Shown: positions 38,499-47,102 of the stretch, one piece after another
Layout of the letters: each line of letters starts with the position of its first letter
How positions within the stretch are numbered: the first letter of the stretch is position 1
NCBI RefSeq assembly: GCF_030411995.1
Contig: NZ_JASNRC010000010.1
Location: forward strand, 124,001-188,000
DNA: 64,000 bases
From: Massilia sp. YIM B02769
Lineage (GTDB): Bacteria > Pseudomonadota > Gammaproteobacteria > Burkholderiales > Burkholderiaceae_D
Reading direction: 5' to 3'
The notes under the pieces: model-generated
What the model was told of the DNA's origin: nothing
Seen by the model: only the letters and a program-made list of their open reading frames with translations
Database searches by the model: none
Made by a program: the position numbers and the translations under genes

Positions 38499-40814
38499 TT
38501 ATGCCAAACGGAGCGGCAGGCTGCGCAGGCGTTTTCCCGTCAGCTGGAACACGGCCGCGGCCACGGCCGGCGCCACCGGCGGCACGCCCGGTTCGCCGAC
38601 GCCTTCGGGCGGCTCGGCGCTCGGCAGGATGATGGTCTCGACGACCGGGGCGCGGTCCATCCGCAGCACCGGGTAGTCGCCGAAGTTCGACTGCTGCACG
38701 CGTCCGTCCTTGATCGTGATCTCGCCGCCCAGCGCCGCCGACAGGCCGAACACCACCGCCGACTCCATCTGCTGGGCCACGATGTTCGGGTTCACCACGA
38801 TGCCGCAGTCGATCGCGCAGACCACGCGGTGGACACGGATGTCCGCTTCCTCGACCGACACTTCGGCCACCTGCGCCACGATGCTGCCGAAGGACTGGTG
38901 CAGGGCCACGCCGTGCGCGCGGCCGGCCGGGGCTTCGCCGGCGGCGCGCACCGCCGCGTCGAGCACCGCGAGGTGGCGCGGGTGCCGCGCCAGCAGCGCA
39001 CGCCGGTAGGTCACGCCGTCCTGCCCGGCCGCGTGCGCGACTTCGTCCAGGAAGCCCTCCTTGAAGAAGGCGTTGTGCGAGTGCCCCACCGAGCGCCAGT
39101 AGCCGAGCGCCACGGCGCTGTCGACGATCACGTGGGCGATGCGCTGGTTGGCGATCTCGTACTGCATGTCGTATTCGCCCTCGGCCGTGGTCTTGTCCGG
39201 TCCCATGCCGGGCAGGCCGAGGTTGCGCGGGAAGTACTGGTGGCCGATGGCGCCGCTGGCCGACTTGTTGTTCCAGGCCAGGATGCGGCCCTGCGCGTCG
39301 AGCCGCGCCGTGAAGCGCGCCAGCGCCGCCGGGCGATACACATCGTGGGTGGTGTCGTCCTCGCGCGTCCAGATCAGCTGCACCGGCTTGCCATGCGACG
39401 CCATCGCCACCGCCACCGCCTGCGCCACCATGTCGCCCTCCAGGCGGCGCCCGAAGCCGCCGCCCAGCAGCATCACCTCGATGCCGACGTCCTCGCGCGC
39501 CACGCCGGCCACCCTGGCGGCAACGTCGACCGCGATGCTCGGCACCTGGGTCGAGGCCCACAGGCGCACCTTGCCATCCACCACCTGCGCGGTGCAGTTC
39601 ACCGGCTCCATGGCGGCGTGGGCCAGGAAGGGCGCGCGGTATTCGGCGCTCACGGTGCGGGCCACGCCGCGCACGTCCTGGGTGCCGGATTCGTAATAGG
39701 CGTAGCCGGATTCGTTGTCGAGCGCCGCCGTCAAGCCCTGGTAGATCGCTTCCGACGACAGTCCTGCCTGCGCGCCCTCGGCCCAGGTGACGGGCAGCGC
39801 GGCGGCGGCCTGCTTCGCCTGCCACCAGCTGCGCGCCACCACGGCGACGCCGGCGCCGGCGCCGGAAAACGCGCCCAGCGCCGCGGAAAAGTCGACCACG
39901 TTGGTCACGCCCGGCAGGTCTTCCACGCGCGCAGCGTCGAACGAGGCGACGGCGCCGCCAATCACCGGCGACATCCTGACTGCCGCATACAGCATTCCGG
40001 CCGGCCGCGCATCGATGCCGAAGCGCGCGCTGCCGTCGACCTTGCCCGGCGTATCGCGGCGCGGCACCGGTTTGCCGATCAGGCGGAATTCGCGCGGCTG
40101 CTTCAGCTTCACACTGGATGCATCGATGCCGGCGCCCACTTCGGCCGCGCGCGCCGCCAGGCTGGCGTAGGAGGCCTTGCGGCCGTCGCGGTGGAGTACG
40201 AAGCCGTCCTCGGTGCGGCAGTGGGCGGCCGGCGACTTCCAGTCCTCGGCCGCGGCCTTCACCAGCATGGCGCGCGCCACGGCGCCGGCTTCGCGCATCG
40301 GCACCCAGGCATCCTTCACGCTGGTCGAGCCGCCGGTGAACATGATGCCGAGTTCGCGTCCGACCTTGGACAGCATCCACTGCACGCCGTCCTTCACGTT
40401 GCCGCGTTCGTCAGGGTGGAAAGGGAGGTTTTCGCGCAGCACCGTCAGGTTGCCGAAGATCTTGTCGATCGGCGCGGCGGCGATGCGCACCCGGGCCAGC
40501 GGCACGTCGAGTTCCTCGGCCACCAGCATCGGCAGCGCGGTATGCACGCCCTGCCCCATTTCGCTGCGCGGCACCACCACCGACACCGTGCCGTCGGGAT
40601 GCAGCGCGACCCAGCCGTTCAGCGCGACGGCGCCGTTCTCGACCGGCAGCGGCAGCGCCGTATGCAGGCGCTGGCGCGGCGCCTGCACGCCCCAGCCGAC
40701 CAGCAGCGCGCCGCCGGCCACCAGGCCGCCGAGCAGGAAGCGGCGGCGCGAACGGCGTTTCGGTGCGTTCTCTGGCTCAGGAACTGGTCTCCCCGTGGAT
40801 GGATTGTCTCTCAT
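38499..40814 (-). CDS. Molybdenum hydroxylase large subunit (IorB-like)
   Basis: 771 residues from the ATG at 40814. A twin-arginine signal RRSRRRFLLGG (about residues 20-30) sends the folded cofactor-bearing protein to the periplasm. The body belongs to the xanthine oxidase family, isoquinoline 1-oxidoreductase beta type: PRSEMGQGVHTALPMLVAEEL, LLGGGFGRRLEGD and the catalytic Glu in GVGEPGVPPVAPA. The partner with two 2Fe-2S clusters (IorA) normally lies just upstream, but here the upstream gene is a GGDEF/EAL protein that overlaps it by 38 bases. Substrate unknown; aldehydes or N-heterocycles are usual. Confidence 0.88.
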   Translation of the reverse strand: MRDNPSTGRPVPEPENAPKRRSRRRFLLGGLVAGGALLVGWGVQAPRQRLHTALPLPVENGAVALNGWVALHPDGTVSVVVPRSEMGQGVHTALPMLVAEELDVPLARVRIAAAPIDKIFGNLTVLRENLPFHPDERGNVKDGVQWMLSKVGRELGIMFTGGSTSVKDAWVPMREAGAVARAMLVKAAAEDWKSPAAHCRTEDGFVLHRDGRKASYASLAARAAEVGAGIDASSVKLKQPREFRLIGKPVPRRDTPGKVDGSARFGIDARPAGMLYAAVRMSPVIGGAVASFDAARVEDLPGVTNVVDFSAALGAFSGAGAGVAVVARSWWQAKQAAAALPVTWAEGAQAGLSSEAIYQGLTAALDNESGYAYYESGTQDVRGVARTVSAEYRAPFLAHAAMEPVNCTAQVVDGKVRLWASTQVPSIAVDVAARVAGVAREDVGIEVMLLGGGFGRRLEGDMVAQAVAVAMASHGKPVQLIWTREDDTTHDVYRPAALARFTARLDAQGRILAWNNKSASGAIGHQYFPRNLGLPGMGPDKTTAEGEYDMQYEIANQRIAHVIVDSAVALGYWRSVGHSHNAFFKEGFLDEVAHAAGQDGVTYRRALLARHPRHLAVLDAAVRAAGEAPAGRAHGVALHQSFGSIVAQVAEVSVEEADIRVHRVVCAIDCGIVVNPNIVAQQMESAVVFGLSAALGGEITIKDGRVQQSNFGDYPVLRMDRAPVVETIILPSAEPPEGVGEPGVPPVAPAVAAAVFQLTGKRLRSLPLRLA

Positions 40815-43800
40815 GCGTATTCTGTCCCCAGTCTGCCAGCAGCGCCTCCGGCCCCACGGGCCGCCCGTACAGGAACCCCTGCGCACGCGTGCAGCCATGG
40901 CGCAGCAGGAAGGCTGCCTGCTGTTCGTTTTCCACCCCCTCGGCGATCACCGAGAGGTTCATGCTCTTGCCCAGCTGGATGATGGCGATGGCGATCGCCT
41001 CGTCGTCGGCATCCGCCGGAATGTCCTTGATGAAGCTGCGGTCGATCTTGAGTACGTCCACCGGCAGCTGCTTCAAATACGCCAGCGACGAGTAGCCGGT
41101 GCCGAAGTCGTCGATCGCCAGGCCCACGCCCAGGCCGTGCAGTTCGCCGATAAAGGCGGCGGCGTCGCCGGTGTTCATGATGACCGACTCGGTCACTTCC
41201 AGCTGCAGGCGGCGCGGCGCCAGGCCGGTCTCGCCCAGCACGCGGGCGACCAGCGGCGCCATCGCGCCGCGCTCGACCTGGCGCACCGACAGGTTCACCG
41301 CCATCTTCGGCACCTGCAGCCCGAGCGCATCCCAACGCCCCATCTGGCGGCAGGCTTCGTTCAACACCCATTCGCCGAGCTGGTTGATGAAGCCGGAGTC
41401 TTCCGCCATCGGGATGAAGCGCGCCGGACTGACGGCGCCGAGTTCGGGATGATGCCAGCGCACCAGGGCTTCGACCCCGATCAGGCGGCCGCTGTCGATT
41501 TCCACCTGCGGCTGGTAGTGCAGGAAGATCTCGTGGCGTTCGATGGCGCGGCGCAGCAACGCTTCCATGCGCAGGCGTTCGACACCTTCGCCGTCCATGG
41601 CGGGCGAATAGAACTGGTAGCCGTTGCGGCCGCGCGACTTGACCCCGTACATGGCGACGTCGGCATGCCGGATCAGGAGGTTCGCGTCCTGCGCGTCCTG
41701 CGGATACAGGGCGATGCCGATGCTGCCGGTGACGAACAGCTCGTGGTTCGAGACCATGAAAGGCTGCTCGAACAGCGCCACCAGCTTCTGCGCCACCTGG
41801 GTCGCGCCGTACTGCCCGTCCACGTGCTCGAGCAGCACCACGAATTCGTCGCCGCCCAGACGCGCCAGGGTGTCGCCCTCGCGCAAGCGCCCGTGCAGGG
41901 CGCTTGCGACCTCTTTCAACAGCTGGTCGCCGACCTGGTGGCCGAGGGTGTCGTTGACGTTCTTGAAGCGGTCGAGGTCGACGAACATCACGGCCAGCTG
42001 CTGCGCCTCGCGCGCCGCGCGGCCGATTGCGTGCAGCAGGCGGTCCTGGAACAGCAGGCGGTTCGGCAGGCTTGTCAGCGGGTCGTGGTGGGCCAGGAAG
42101 TCGAGCTGCTCCTGCGACTCCTTCAGGCGCGTGATATCGCTGAACACGCCCACGTAATGGGTCAGCACGCCCTCGCTGTTACGCACGGCCGATACCGTCA
42201 GCCACTCGAGGAAGACCTCGCCGTCCTTGCGGCAGGACCAGACTTCGCCGCGCCAGAAGCCGCCCGTCTGCAGCTCCTGGGCCAGGTTGGTATAGAACGC
42301 GTCGTCGTGGCGGCTCGAACGGGTCATGTCCCAGGGCTGGCCGATCGCCTCGGCCTCGGTGTAGCCGGTGATCGTCGTGAAGGCCGGGTTCACCGCGACG
42401 ACGGTGCCGCAGGTATCGGTCACCATCACGCCGTCGGCGATGTGGGCGATCACGGTGGCCGACAGGGCCAGCTCTTCTTCCGCCTCCTTGCGCTCGGAGA
42501 TGTCGGCGAAGACCCAGACGTTCCCCGCCTCCGGGTGGCCGGGCACGAGCGAACTGCCGCTGACCAGGCACCACAGCAGGCTGCCGTCGCGGCGGCGCAT
42601 CTGGCGCTCGTGGCGCGCGTCCGCCCCACGCGCCAGGATCGGGAAAAACACATCCTCGGCGCGCGCATGCTCGTCCTGGCTGACGAACAGCCTTGATGCC
42701 GGCTGGCCGACCAGGCTGCCGTCGGGGTAGCCGAACAGGTCCTCGGCGCGGCGGTTGGTCGAGACGATGCGCCGTTCGCGCGTGAACACCACGCCGAACA
42801 TCACGTTGTCGAGGATGGCGCCCTGCTCGACCAGCAGCGCCTCGATACGCATTTCGTTGTGCTTGCGTTCGCTGATATCGGAAATGATGCCGTCCACGCG
42901 GAAGTCGGGGTCGCCCGGCCTGCCCTGCGGCTGGCCGCTTTCCAGCACCCAGCGCTCCAGGCCGTGGGCGTCGACGATGCGGTATTCGATTTCGTAGCTG
43001 CGCCCGGAATGGATCGCTTCGCGCGTGATGCGGCGCTGCAGGCGCCGGTCTTCCGGGCAGACGATGTTCGACCAGTCCTCGGTGCTGCCGCGCATCAGGC
43101 GCTCGGCTGGGTAGCCCGAGATCTCCTCGATGGCGTCGCTGACGAATTCGATCGGGCCGCCCGGATGGGCGCGGAACACGGCGCCCGGCACCTGGTTGAC
43201 GATGGTGCGGAACTGTTCCTCGCGGCGCGCGATGTCGACGAACAGCGCGCGGATGGCGGTGCGCATGCGCTCCATTTGCCGTCCCAGGCGCGCCAGCTCG
43301 CCTTTCGCTTCCAGCGCCAGGGGCGTGTCGAAATCGCCGCGCGAGAGGCGGTCGGAGAAGGCGGCCAGGGTGCGCAGCGGGCGGTGCAGGCGGCGGCGCA
43401 GGAAGGTCAGGATCAGCGCCAGCGAGACCACCACCTGCACCGCCAGCACCAGCGCGTAGTGGAACTGCTTGCGGTGCAGGGCTTCCTCGCTTTGCAGGTC
43501 GTCCATCTCGATGGTCACCTGCCCGATCGGCTGGCCGCGCACCACGATCTGGCGCTCGGCGCGCAGCACCCGGCCCAGCGGACGCGCCGGCGCATGGGCG
43601 TCGATCAGGCCGGTGTCGGCCGGGCTGCCGGCCACGCCGCGCACCTGGATCCGCACCACCGAGGGGTCGCGCATCACCGAGTCGACCAGCGAGCGCGCGG
43701 CGTCGGTGTTCATGTTCCAGAGCGATTCCTGGATGCCGAGGGCGAGGATCTCGGCGTTGCGCTGCAGGGTGGCGTCGAGTTCGGCGACGGTGGCGCGGCG

Positions 43801-43959
43801 TTCCTGCACCGCCAGCAGCAGGTAGCCGGCGGCCAGGGCCGGGACCACCAGGCCGCCCACCACCACGATGATGAGCGCGCCGTATATCGAGCGGCTGTAT
43901 AACCGGCCCAGCCTGGCGGGAAGTGCGCGCAAATCGATCCGGAACATCGTGGAGAACAT
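40777..43959 (-). CDS. GGDEF-EAL protein with HAMP and PAS domains
   Basis: 1060 residues. TM1 about 29-50, a periplasmic sensor region to about 165, TM2 about 168-187, HAMP about 188-240, three PAS domains (about 250-370, 375-495, 500-620), GGDEF about 630-795 with intact LGGDEF, and EAL about 805-1050 with EALVRW, NLSVRQ, DDFGTGYSSL, KIDRSFI and AEGVEN all intact. Both synthesis and breakdown of cyclic di-GMP are thus chemically possible, though such proteins usually act mainly as phosphodiesterases. Start at 43959; an ATG four codons later is an alternative. It overlaps the hydroxylase gene. Confidence 0.92.
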   Translation of the reverse strand: MFSTMFRIDLRALPARLGRLYSRSIYGALIIVVVGGLVVPALAAGYLLLAVQERRATVAELDATLQRNAEILALGIQESLWNMNTDAARSLVDSVMRDPSVVRIQVRGVAGSPADTGLIDAHAPARPLGRVLRAERQIVVRGQPIGQVTIEMDDLQSEEALHRKQFHYALVLAVQVVVSLALILTFLRRRLHRPLRTLAAFSDRLSRGDFDTPLALEAKGELARLGRQMERMRTAIRALFVDIARREEQFRTIVNQVPGAVFRAHPGGPIEFVSDAIEEISGYPAERLMRGSTEDWSNIVCPEDRRLQRRITREAIHSGRSYEIEYRIVDAHGLERWVLESGQPQGRPGDPDFRVDGIISDISERKHNEMRIEALLVEQGAILDNVMFGVVFTRERRIVSTNRRAEDLFGYPDGSLVGQPASRLFVSQDEHARAEDVFFPILARGADARHERQMRRRDGSLLWCLVSGSSLVPGHPEAGNVWVFADISERKEAEEELALSATVIAHIADGVMVTDTCGTVVAVNPAFTTITGYTEAEAIGQPWDMTRSSRHDDAFYTNLAQELQTGGFWRGEVWSCRKDGEVFLEWLTVSAVRNSEGVLTHYVGVFSDITRLKESQEQLDFLAHHDPLTSLPNRLLFQDRLLHAIGRAAREAQQLAVMFVDLDRFKNVNDTLGHQVGDQLLKEVASALHGRLREGDTLARLGGDEFVVLLEHVDGQYGATQVAQKLVALFEQPFMVSNHELFVTGSIGIALYPQDAQDANLLIRHADVAMYGVKSRGRNGYQFYSPAMDGEGVERLRMEALLRRAIERHEIFLHYQPQVEIDSGRLIGVEALVRWHHPELGAVSPARFIPMAEDSGFINQLGEWVLNEACRQMGRWDALGLQVPKMAVNLSVRQVERGAMAPLVARVLGETGLAPRRLQLEVTESVIMNTGDAAAFIGELHGLGVGLAIDDFGTGYSSLAYLKQLPVDVLKIDRSFIKDIPADADDEAIAIAIIQLGKSMNLSVIAEGVENEQQAAFLLRHGCTRAQGFLYGRPVGPEALLADWGQNTHERQSIHGETSS

Positions 43960-44186
43960 CGTCGTGGCCGCAATGGTTGAGCCGGCTCGGCCGGCCTTAG
44001 TAAGTACGCAAGCCCACGATTATGCACAGTAAATTGACGTGAGTCACCAACCGTTGGGTGCGCACAACCATACCGATACCGGCAGTCGCTGCACGCGCGT
44101 CGACTGCCGGTGTCGGCCCTATGATCGCATACGGCGCGTCAATACTTCATTCCGGTTTCAACCGTGCTCAGGTATTGTCGAAACGA

Positions 44187-44369
44187 TCAGGTATTCCGGC
44201 GCGGATAACCCTGGGCCAGGATGCGTTGCCACACGACTTCCTTCTGCTCGGCATTCATGGACACCCAGTTCGCGACTTCGGCCACGGTGCGCCCGCAGCC
44301 GCGGCAGACCTCGTCGAAGGTGGTCGAGCAGACCGCGACGCAGGGTGTGTCCGGCCGGGCAGGCGCCAT
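44187..44369 (-). CDS. DUF1289 family protein
   Basis: 60 residues. The start MAPARPD (44369) is preferred over an in-frame ATG at 44402, because AAGGAGG lies just upstream of 44369 and the longer start would overlap DUF1415 by 20 bases. The cysteine pattern PCVAVCSTTFDEVCRGCGRT is the DUF1289 signature, probably a metal or iron-sulfur site, followed by EVANWVSMNAEQKEVVW. Function unknown. It follows DUF1415, a common pairing in beta-proteobacteria. Confidence 0.85.
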   Translation of the reverse strand: MAPARPDTPCVAVCSTTFDEVCRGCGRTVAEVANWVSMNAEQKEVVWQRILAQGYPRRNT

Positions 44370-44382
44370 CGGCCCCTCCTTC

Positions 44383-44952
44383 TTATCGTGCTGGTCCGAC
44401 ATCGAGCTTGTCCCAGCCTTCGTGGCCCAGGTTTTCCATGGTATCGATGTTCTTCTCGAAGATCTCGGCGGCGTCGGGGAAGGCCTCCACCGCGCGCGCG
44501 ATGCTGTCCTCGCGCAGCAGGTGCAGGATCGGGTACGGCGCGCGATTGGTGTAGTTCGCGATGTCGTTCTGGTCGGTATCGGCGAACTGGTAGTCCGGGT
44601 GGAAGCTGGCCACCTGCAGTTCGCCGTCGAGATGCATGTCCTCGACAGCGGCATCGGCCACGTCCAGGAACTCGTTGTAGTCCATGAAGTCGTTCAGCAC
44701 GAAAGGATGGATCAGCAGCGTGGTGTCGACCTCTTCGGCCGGGGTATCGGACATGCGCTGCAGCTCGTCCATCAATTGCTCCAGCAATGCTTCGGGCGTG
44801 CGCGCCGGCGACACGACATAGCGCACCTGCTCCTTCACATACACCGACTTGGCGAACGGGCACAGGTTCAGGCCGATCACGGCTTTCTCCAGCCAGCGGC
44901 GGGTGGCGGCGACGATCGCGTCGTCGTCGGCGTTCAGGTTGGCATGACTCAT
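44383..44952 (-). CDS. DUF1415 family protein
   Basis: 189 residues, one domain. Conserved parts are RRWLEKAVIGLNLCPFAKSV near the start (with a single Cys), LLIHPFVLNDFMDYNEFLD and the FHPDYQFADTDQNDIANYTNRAPYP block around residues 115-140. These define DUF1415, a proteobacterial family without assigned function. Cytosolic. Its stop is 13 bp before the DUF1289 start, so both are probably made from one message. Confidence 0.88.
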   Translation of the reverse strand: MSHANLNADDDAIVAATRRWLEKAVIGLNLCPFAKSVYVKEQVRYVVSPARTPEALLEQLMDELQRMSDTPAEEVDTTLLIHPFVLNDFMDYNEFLDVADAAVEDMHLDGELQVASFHPDYQFADTDQNDIANYTNRAPYPILHLLREDSIARAVEAFPDAAEIFEKNIDTMENLGHEGWDKLDVGPAR

Positions 44953-45396
44953 GTGGTGCTTTCGATAAGAAGTAAGGCCGGGGGCGAAAGCGCGATTGTA
45001 CGCAGAGTTTGCGTGCGCTCATAGACCGGCAATGCGCGCCGGGTAAGTTGAGAGCGTCAGGAAGCGAGCCGTACCGGCCGGCTGCTTGACGTTCCGGAAA
45101 GCCAGCCACACCGATTTTAATTGCTTTAAAGAATATCTTCCGTATGGCAATTTTTCGCATACCCATCGGGAGTACCCTGGCATTGAACTGCCACACCCCT
45201 ACGGTAATGCCGAACAAAAGATGGATACCCCTTCAAAAAGTTCCATAAAGTATTGCCTGTTAGCATATTGAGTAGACAGAAAAATTTGTAACCGAGCGGA
45301 GGTATTGCTTGACTGCCTCAGCCGCAGCTACTTACACTGCCCCCTTATCGTCAGTCCTGCCGTTCCTGGACGCAACACTGGAAAGCTATCTACGAC
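44953..45396. other. Intergenic region upstream of DUF1415 and mltD
   Basis: About 440 bp between divergent genes. The middle (45100-45290) is notably AT-rich for this genome and has a 61-codon frame on the plus strand at 45086-45271 without a good ribosome site or recognisable product. Apart from the mltD promoter candidate I see nothing certain. Confidence 0.5.
45309..45338 (+). promoter_or_regulatory. Candidate promoter of the mltD-like gene
   Basis: TTGACT (45309-45314), an 18-base spacer and TACACT (45333-45338), about 58 bases before the ATG. The -10 matches consensus at four of six positions. Confidence 0.4.
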
Positions 45397-46683
45397 ATGA
45401 CCCGCACTACTTCCCTTGCCGCTGCGATCGTGCTGGTTTGCACCGCACCGCTCGCCCTGGCCATCGATACCGCGCCGGCCAATGCCACCCAGAGCGCCTC
45501 CCTGACCCGCACCGCAGTGCCTGCCACTGCCGCCATGCTGAAGGTCGACGAATACAAGGAAACCGACGTCTGGGGCCGTATCCGCAGCGGTTACGCCATT
45601 CCCGACATCAATAACAACCTGGTCGAGCGCCACGCCAAGTCGTACAGCGCCAAGCCAGAGTACATGGCCCGCATCTCCGGCCGCGCCTCGCTCTACATGT
45701 TCCACGTGGTGCAGGAGCTGGAAAAGCGCGGCATGCCGACCGAACTGGCCCTGCTGCCCATCATCGAGTCCGCCTTCAACCCGCAAGCCCTGTCGAGCGC
45801 CGATGCCGCCGGCATCTGGCAGTTCGTGCCGGGCACCGGCAAGGACTTCAACCTGAAGCAGAACATGTTCAAGGACGAGCGCCGCGGCGTGCTGGCCTCG
45901 ACCGACGCCGCCCTGACTTACCTGCAGCGCCTGTACACCATGTTCGGCGACTGGCAGCTGGCCCTGGCCGCCTACAACTGGGGCGAAGGCAATGTGCAAA
46001 AGGCGATCAAGCGCAACCAGGAAGCCGGCAAGCCGACCGACTTCGAAAGCCTGGCCGACCTGATGCCGGCCGAGACCCGCAACTACGTGCCGAAGCTGCA
46101 GGCGGTGAAGAACATCGTCGCCAACCCGGGCCAGTACGGCGTCAACCTGCCGGTGATCGACAACCAGCCTTATTTCACCGCGGTCGACAAGACCAGCGAC
46201 ATCGACCTGGCGGTTGCCGCCCAGCTGGCCGAAATGTCGCTGGCCGAGTTCAAGGCCCTGAACCCGCAGTTCAAGCGCCCGGTCATCACCGGCGACGAAA
46301 AAACCAAGATCCTGCTGCCGAAGGAAAACGCCGAGAAGTTCCACCTGAACCTGGCACAGTGGGGCCAGGCGCTGTCGAGCTGGACCACGCACAAGATCAC
46401 CGGCGCCAAGGAAAGCATCACCTCGCTGGCCTCGAAGTTCGGCACCACCCCGGAAATCATCCGCCAGGCCAATAACATCCCGGCGCAAACCCGCCTGAAG
46501 GCCGGCTCGACCATCCTGGTGCCGAAGACCTCGGCCAGCATGCACAGCGACATCGCCGAGAATATCGTCGACAATGCCGTCATGGCCCTGGAAGCCGACC
46601 GCGGCGAGAAACGCAGCGGCGCGCGCACCCAGCGCTACAAGAGCAAGTCGGTGGCGGTGTCGAGCAAGCGCAAGCACCGTTAA
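45397..46683 (+). CDS. mltD: Membrane-bound lytic transglycosylase D-like protein
   Basis: 428 residues. A signal peptide ends about residue 22 (PLALA). The SLT domain (about 95-225) has the catalytic Glu in LLPIIESAFNPQALS, then AAGIWQFVPGTGKDFNL and LALAAYNWGEGNV, the family 1D set. Two LysM-like regions follow, the clearer one at about 360-405 (SITSLASKFGTTPEIIRQAN and a VPKTS end). The C-terminus is strongly basic. It cleaves peptidoglycan glycan strands to 1,6-anhydro ends. No lipobox is visible, unlike E. coli MltD, so it may be free in the periplasm. Confidence 0.9.
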   Translation: MTRTTSLAAAIVLVCTAPLALAIDTAPANATQSASLTRTAVPATAAMLKVDEYKETDVWGRIRSGYAIPDINNNLVERHAKSYSAKPEYMARISGRASLYMFHVVQELEKRGMPTELALLPIIESAFNPQALSSADAAGIWQFVPGTGKDFNLKQNMFKDERRGVLASTDAALTYLQRLYTMFGDWQLALAAYNWGEGNVQKAIKRNQEAGKPTDFESLADLMPAETRNYVPKLQAVKNIVANPGQYGVNLPVIDNQPYFTAVDKTSDIDLAVAAQLAEMSLAEFKALNPQFKRPVITGDEKTKILLPKENAEKFHLNLAQWGQALSSWTTHKITGAKESITSLASKFGTTPEIIRQANNIPAQTRLKAGSTILVPKTSASMHSDIAENIVDNAVMALEADRGEKRSGARTQRYKSKSVAVSSKRKHR

Positions 46684-46695
46684 CAAGCTGTCATC

Positions 46696-46720
46696 GAGGC
46701 CGGCACACCGCGCCGGCCTC
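46696..46720 (+). terminator. GC-rich hairpin after mltD
   Basis: GAGGCCGGC / GCCGGCCTC, a 9-bp perfect stem with a 7-base loop, starting 13 bases after the stop codon. No T-run follows. Confidence 0.55.
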
Positions 46721-47102
46721 GCCTCCATGCCGGGCAGCGGACTTCCATCAAGTCCGCTGTTTGCGCAACATCAAATCACCCTCGCTGTGCAAGCAAGTTG
46801 ATTCTGCTGTATAGTGTCGTTTGTGCGCTGCAAAATGAACGCGACTTCTGGGCTACAGGCTCATGATCGCAGCAGTGCAAGCACAGGTTTACTAGCAGCT
46901 TCGCAAGCCAGGCGTATCGATCCGATACCCTCCCATAAAGCCCTCCCGCCCTGCGTGTCGCACCTTGACACCGTCCCGGCGCAAAGCTTTTGTGCCGAAA
47001 TTTCTTTCATTTTTGAGTCATTTCGTTGTGTTGGTTCGCGTTGCTATTTTGCGCTCCGAAATCACCCATGAGCGCTGATTTCTACCGAAAGAAAATTGAA
47101 CA
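46721..47102 (+). other. Long leader region of the RhlE-like helicase gene
   Basis: About 380 bp with no gene. TATAGT at 46810-46815 is a -10 candidate without a good -35. If used, it would give a 5' leader of about 280 nt, whose last 100 bases are AT-rich. Long leaders are known for cold-inducible DEAD-box genes, but I see no specific motif here. Confidence 0.35.

Noticed and set aside
38452-40380. A 642-codon frame on the same strand as the hydroxylase but another reading frame
   Set aside because: Arg/Gly/Ala-rich noise; the in-frame product with Tat signal and catalytic Glu is clearly the hydroxylase.
45086-45271. A 61-codon open frame upstream of mltD
   Set aside because: No ribosome site, no recognisable product, and AT-rich non-coding composition.
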